From Mesorhizobium sp. L2C084A000 (GTDB taxonomy: Bacteria; Pseudomonadota; Alphaproteobacteria; Rhizobiales; Rhizobiaceae), in NCBI RefSeq assembly GCF_000502875.1, contig NZ_AYWX01000013.1, forward strand, positions 105,995 through 154,828: DNA of 48,834 nucleotides, in the 5' to 3' direction. The notes beneath the pieces were generated by a model. It was not told where the DNA came from. It saw nothing but the letters and a program-made list of their open reading frames with translations, and did not search any database. Shown here piece by piece: positions 45,840 to 48,834 of this stretch. A program made the translations under genes and the position numbers. Numbering within the stretch: position 1 is the first letter of the stretch; the number at the start of each line of letters is the position of its first letter.

Positions 45840-45926
45840 ATGGGACTTACGAGGCCTATCAACGCATTGATGATCTGTGCTGCGTTCGCCTTTATCGGAG
45901 CCCTTATTATGGGCTTCCTTCCCTGA
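45840..45926 (+). CDS. 28-residue hydrophobic small membrane protein, function unknown
   Basis: The frame ATG 45840 to TGA 45924-45926 encodes MGLTRPINALMICAAFAFIG then ALIMGFLP. A near-perfect Shine-Dalgarno GAGGAGG (45826-45832) sits 7 bases upstream. A promoter candidate lies 34 bp before the ATG and a strong terminator 46 bp after the stop. The peptide has a short N-terminal positive residue and one predicted membrane helix at about residues 7-26. The isolated, well-signalled unit suggests a real small gene, although no homologue is recognised here. An alternative ATG at 45834 gives only a short unrelated frame. Confidence 0.65.
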   Translation: MGLTRPINALMICAAFAFIGALIMGFLP

Positions 45927-45971
45927 CCGCCAAAGCGGGGAAGACCAGCACCCAAATAGTCCAACCAATTC

Positions 45972-45998
45972 AAAAGGCCGGGTTTTTCCCGGCCTTTT
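45972..45998. terminator. Bidirectional intrinsic terminator
   Basis: AAAAGGCCGGG (45972-45982) and CCCGGCCTTTT (45988-45998) form an 11-bp stem with a TTTTT loop. T-runs follow on both strands. It separates the small membrane peptide gene (plus) from metF (minus), which end in convergence. Confidence 0.9.
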
Positions 45999-46014
45999 GT
46001 TGTTGAGCCCACCC

Positions 46015-46932
46015 TCATGCCGCAGCTGATCCGGCGGCCGCCGCCTCGTGCGAGCGGATGCCGATCATATGACAGATGGCAAAGACCAGATCGGCGCGGT
46101 TCATGGTGTAGAAGTGGAAATCGCCGACACCGCGCTCGACAAGGTCCATCACCTGTTCGGCCGCCACCGCCGACGCCACCAGCGCATGCGTCTGCGGGTC
46201 CCGGTCGAGGCCTTCGAAACGCTCCGCCAGCCAGCCGGGCACATGCGCGCCCGCCCTCGCGGAAAAGTTCGCGACCTGCTTGAAACTGTGAACCGGCTGG
46301 ATACCCGGCACGATCGGGATGTAGATGCCGGCGCGGCGGACGCGCTCGACATAGCGCTCGTAGAGATCGTTGTCGAAAAAGAACTGAGTGATGGCACGCG
46401 TCGCGCCATTGTCGACTTTGCGCTTCAGCATCTCGATGTCGGTGGCGAAATCGGGGCTTTGCGGGTGCTTTTCCGGATAAGCCGCGACGGAGATGTCGAA
46501 ATCGGCAATCGCCTTGAGCCCGGCGACCAGCTCCGCGCCGTTCTCGTAACCACCGGGATGCGGCCGGTACGGTCCGCCGACGCCGGAGGCCGGGTCGCCG
46601 CGCAGCGCCACGAACCGGTTGATACCGATCGATTTGTAATCCTGGATGACCGCGTCGACCTCGTCGCGCGTTGCCCCGACGCAGGTCAGATGCGCCGCTG
46701 CAGGAATACCGGTTTCCGTCAGGATGCGCTTTACAGTGCGCGCGGTGCGCTCTCGCGTCGAGCCGCCGGCGCCGTAGGTCACCGAGACGAATTTCGGCTT
46801 CAGCGGCTCCAGCCTCGTCACAGTCTCCCACAGCCTCGCTTCCATCTCGTCCGTCTTCGGCGGGAAGAATTCGAAGGAAACCCTGACCTTGTCGCCAATG
46901 TCGGGGCGGCGGGAAAAGCGGAACTGGTTCAT
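46015..46932 (-). CDS. metF: 5,10-methylenetetrahydrofolate reductase MetF
   Basis: MetF reduces methylene-THF to methyl-THF with an FAD cofactor, supplying methyl groups for methionine synthesis. The 305-residue TIM-barrel protein contains VSFEFFPPKTDEMEARLW (conserved FFPP), FVSVTYGAGGSTRERT, HLTCVGATRDEVD, FVALRGDPASG, ITQFFFDNDLYERYVERV (cited in part) and VPGIQPVHSFKQVANF. The start overlaps the stop of the upstream regulator by one base. It ends before a bidirectional terminator. Confidence 0.97.
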   Translation of the reverse strand: MNQFRFSRRPDIGDKVRVSFEFFPPKTDEMEARLWETVTRLEPLKPKFVSVTYGAGGSTRERTARTVKRILTETGIPAAAHLTCVGATRDEVDAVIQDYKSIGINRFVALRGDPASGVGGPYRPHPGGYENGAELVAGLKAIADFDISVAAYPEKHPQSPDFATDIEMLKRKVDNGATRAITQFFFDNDLYERYVERVRRAGIYIPIVPGIQPVHSFKQVANFSARAGAHVPGWLAERFEGLDRDPQTHALVASAVAAEQVMDLVERGVGDFHFYTMNRADLVFAICHMIGIRSHEAAAAGSAAA

Positions 46933-47939
46933 CAGGCGGTTTCCCTTATCTGCCTTGTGTCGTTGGAAGGATCGGCGATCAAGAGGCGCCGGTCGCGGCC
47001 AAGCCAGAGTTTTACGGTGAGCCTGGCCTCGTTGCCGCCACGCGGCTCGAATTCCTGACTGTCTTCAAGATCGAGGCCGGCTTCCGAAAACCAGTCGGCG
47101 ATCTGCCGGTCGGAAAAGCCGAGCCGCATATGCGCGTGTTCCTCACGCAGGAATTCCAGCGCATGCGGCGCGAAATCGACGATGACCAGGCGTCCGGCCG
47201 GACGCAAAAGCCGCGCCGCCTCGTGGATGGCACGGGCGGGATCGTCGAGATAGTGCAGCACCTGATGGATGGTGACGAGATCGAAGGCATCGCGCTCGAC
47301 CGGCGGTGCGAAGATGTCGCCCTGCCGAACCTGCGCGTTCGAAACGCCTGCCTTGTCCAGATTGGCGCGCGCCACGGTCAGCATCTCGCGCGACATGTCG
47401 ATGCCGACACCACGCCGATAAAGCGGCGAGAAGATTTCAAGCAGCCGCCCGGTGCCGGTGCCGAGATCGAGCATCGACTGGAACGGCCGCTTGCCGACCA
47501 GTTTCAGCATTGCGGCTTCGACGGCGCGGTCCGGCACATGCAGCGATCGGATATGGTCCCAGCTTGCCGCATTCACGGAAAAATACGCGACCGCCCGGTC
47601 CTGCCGCTTGCGCTTGACCGAGGCCAGACGCTCAAGATCGCGCTCGACCTGCGGATCGGCGCCGCGAATGCCGGAAACCAGCCCCATGACGAAGTCCCGC
47701 GCGGAATCCGCATCCGACAGGCGGAAGAAGGCCCACGACCCCTCCTGGTAGCGGCCGATCAGTCCGGCCTCCAGAAGCAGCTTCAGGTGCCGCGAAACGC
47801 GCGGCTGCGACTGGCCGAGAATTTCGGTAAGATCGGAAACCGTGAGGTCACCGCGCGACAGAAGTGCCAGTATGCGCAATCGGCTGGATTCGGCCGCCGC
47901 CTTTAACGTATCCACCATAGTGTCGAGCGAGACATGCAT
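46932..47939 (-). CDS. ArsR-family regulator fused to a SAM-dependent methyltransferase domain
   Basis: This 335-residue protein has an ArsR winged helix-turn-helix at about 10-75: SRLRILALLSRGDLTVSDLT and SQPRVSRHLKLLLEAGLIGR. A class I methyltransferase domain from about 118 follows, with motif I MLDLGTGTGRLLEIF (156-170) and VTIHQVLHYLDDPARAIHEA. It heads the transcript with metF (1-bp overlap), and a perfect palindrome lies 24 bp before its ATG. This fits a regulator of methionine/SAM cycling, resembling SahR, in which the methyltransferase fold may sense SAM or S-adenosylhomocysteine. That sensing role is inferred. Confidence 0.85.
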   Translation of the reverse strand: MHVSLDTMVDTLKAAAESSRLRILALLSRGDLTVSDLTEILGQSQPRVSRHLKLLLEAGLIGRYQEGSWAFFRLSDADSARDFVMGLVSGIRGADPQVERDLERLASVKRKRQDRAVAYFSVNAASWDHIRSLHVPDRAVEAAMLKLVGKRPFQSMLDLGTGTGRLLEIFSPLYRRGVGIDMSREMLTVARANLDKAGVSNAQVRQGDIFAPPVERDAFDLVTIHQVLHYLDDPARAIHEAARLLRPAGRLVIVDFAPHALEFLREEHAHMRLGFSDRQIADWFSEAGLDLEDSQEFEPRGGNEARLTVKLWLGRDRRLLIADPSNDTRQIRETA

Positions 47940-47962
47940 CAGCGTATTCTCTTTGAAAAGAT

Positions 47963-47978
47963 ATAAACATATGTTTAT
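47963..47978. promoter_or_regulatory. 16-bp perfect palindrome, likely ArsR operator
   Basis: ATAAACATATGTTTAT lies 24 bp upstream of the regulator ATG and about 80 bp from the divergent trmO start. ArsR-family proteins bind such A/T-rich palindromes and usually autoregulate. It may control the arsR-metF operon. The AT-richness contrasts with the GC-rich flanks. Confidence 0.7.
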
Positions 47979-48060
47979 GTCGATTTTAGCGACCTTGCAA
48001 GCGCTATGTCGCTTCCGGACAAGAAAATGCCGCTGTGTGGCGTTTTAAGAGACGTGGACC

Positions 48061-48600
48061 ATGACTGAAACGCGTGAGATGTTCGAGGCGCGCGAAGGCG
48101 AGCAGAGGCTGGAGAACGATCCGGCCTTGATGCCGCCTGATGGCGGGATCGTCTTCATCGGCCGCATTGCCTCGCCATGGACGACGCGCGAAACCTGCCC
48201 GAAGAACATGCGCGCCGCGCGCGAGACCGGGCAGAAGGCGGTGCTGACCATCGACACAGCCTACCGAAGTGGCCTGCAGGGGCTGGAGCGCGCCAGCCAC
48301 GTCATCATCCTATCCTGGCTGCATCATGCGCCGCGGGACCTGATTGTGCAGAAACCGCGCCATGCCGCTGAAGCGAAAGGTGTATTTTCGCTGCGCTCCC
48401 CTGCCCGCCCCAACCCCATCGGGCTGCATGTGGTCCGGCTCGTCGCGCTCGACCAACGCACCGGCCGCATCGATCTCGACGCCATCGATGTGCTCGACGG
48501 CACGCCGGTCATCGACATCAAACCTTATTTCGCCTCGACCGACGCTATTGCCGAGGCGACCATCGAAGGGCGCGACGAGCCCGATCGGACCCGGCGATGA
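48061..48600 (+). CDS. trmO: tRNA N6-methyltransferase TrmO-like protein
   Basis: This 179-residue protein has the TsaA/YaeB beta-barrel domain. GGIVFIGRIASPWTTRETCP, GLQGLERASHVIILSWLHHA and the signature FSLRSPARPNPIGLHVVRLV are diagnostic for TrmO, which methylates t6A37 of tRNA-Thr to m6t6A in a SAM-dependent reaction. The C-terminal IDVLDGTPVIDIKPYFASTD is also typical. It is transcribed divergently from the ArsR-methyltransferase gene across 121 bp that hold the palindrome at 47963. It overlaps the next gene by 4 bases. Confidence 0.88.
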   Translation: MTETREMFEAREGEQRLENDPALMPPDGGIVFIGRIASPWTTRETCPKNMRAARETGQKAVLTIDTAYRSGLQGLERASHVIILSWLHHAPRDLIVQKPRHAAEAKGVFSLRSPARPNPIGLHVVRLVALDQRTGRIDLDAIDVLDGTPVIDIKPYFASTDAIAEATIEGRDEPDRTRR

Positions 48601-48834
48601 CAGCGCCGACCGGCCGCCGCCGCGCCATCGCCAAGGCGCTGACCGCTCTTCTGCCGCTGGCTCCCTATGCCGACATGGAGAAGATCCGCACCGACGCCGG
48701 CGCGGTCCACATGAAGACCTTGCCGCCGGGCATCGCCGTATGGCTGGCGACGATTGCCCATATCCGCCACATGCACACCGATTACGAAAAACTGCTGAGC
48801 GAAGGCTATGACCGCGACTCGGCGCGTTTCTTCG
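48597..48834 (+). CDS. DUF2293 family protein, 5' part
   Basis: The frame opens at ATG 48597 in an ATGA overlap with trmO and runs to the right edge (79 residues visible). RRRAIAKALTALLPLAPYAD and the conserved IAHIRHMHTDYEKLLSEGYD followed by DRDSARF match DUF2293, a family seen mainly in alphaproteobacteria. Function is unknown. It is likely cotranslated with trmO, and the 3' end lies outside the window. Confidence 0.75.
   Translation, partial: MTAPTGRRRAIAKALTALLPLAPYADMEKIRTDAGAVHMKTLPPGIAVWLATIAHIRHMHTDYEKLLSEGYDRDSARFF

Overview
The window looks like chromosomal DNA of a Rhizobiales alphaproteobacterium, most likely Mesorhizobium or a close relative. This is inferred from the GC-rich coding sequence, a long-linker FtsZ, a btaA-btaB betaine-lipid pair of the kind known from Mesorhizobium loti, an ArsR-methyltransferase fusion next to metF, and short palindromic dispersed repeats of rhizobial type. 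No database search was possible, so family names rest on motifs read directly from the translations.

Positions 1-26759 lie almost entirely on the minus strand and hold a complete division and cell wall (dcw) cluster with its usual downstream genes. In transcription order it reads mraZ-rsmH-ftsL-ftsI-murE-murF-mraY-murD-ftsW-murG-murC-murB, then a gap of about 310 bp, then ddlB-ftsQ-ftsA-ftsZ, a strong terminator, lpxC, bamD, recN, ligA, a DUF2461 gene and a partial azlC. Most junctions overlap by 1-4 bases or are only a few bases apart. Together these genes make lipid II (MurB-MurG, MraY, Ddl), flip or polymerise it at the septum (FtsW, FtsI), build the divisome (FtsZ, A, Q, L) and supply outer-membrane biogenesis (LpxC, BamD). 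A MraZ-type operator overlaps a promoter upstream of mraZ. The murB-ddlB gap carries eight GANTC (CcrM) methylation sites in 179 bp.

Positions 27170-32333 hold a PLP-dependent sulfur amino acid enzyme, a ParD-ParE module with a frameshifted toxin, the RNase P RNA gene, a lytic transglycosylase, an AmpD-like amidase, a TerB/J-domain protein and a small lipoprotein. Positions 32529-38368 hold a fused hydantoinase/oxoprolinase with a roughly 200-bp terminal-inverted-repeat element inserted in frame, followed by btaA-btaB.

Positions 38426-45543 form a patchier region. It has a HigB-HigA module whose toxin carries an amber stop, a class C beta-lactamase-like hydrolase, a GH25 lysozyme followed by 57-bp tandem repeats, an MltB-type transglycosylase, an ornithine/lysine decarboxylase and an EamA transporter. 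Two different heptanucleotide microsatellites abut the stop codons of the convergent mltB and decarboxylase genes. Positions 45544-48834 hold a hairpin-rich spacer, a 28-residue membrane peptide gene with strong expression signals, metF with its likely ArsR-methyltransferase regulator and a 16-bp palindromic operator, trmO, and the start of a DUF2293 gene.

No CRISPR array, tRNA, rRNA, transposase or prophage was recognised. The most noteworthy signals are the GANTC cluster, the in-frame repeat insertions, the paired stop-codon microsatellites, the small membrane protein and the two toxin-antitoxin loci with damaged toxins.
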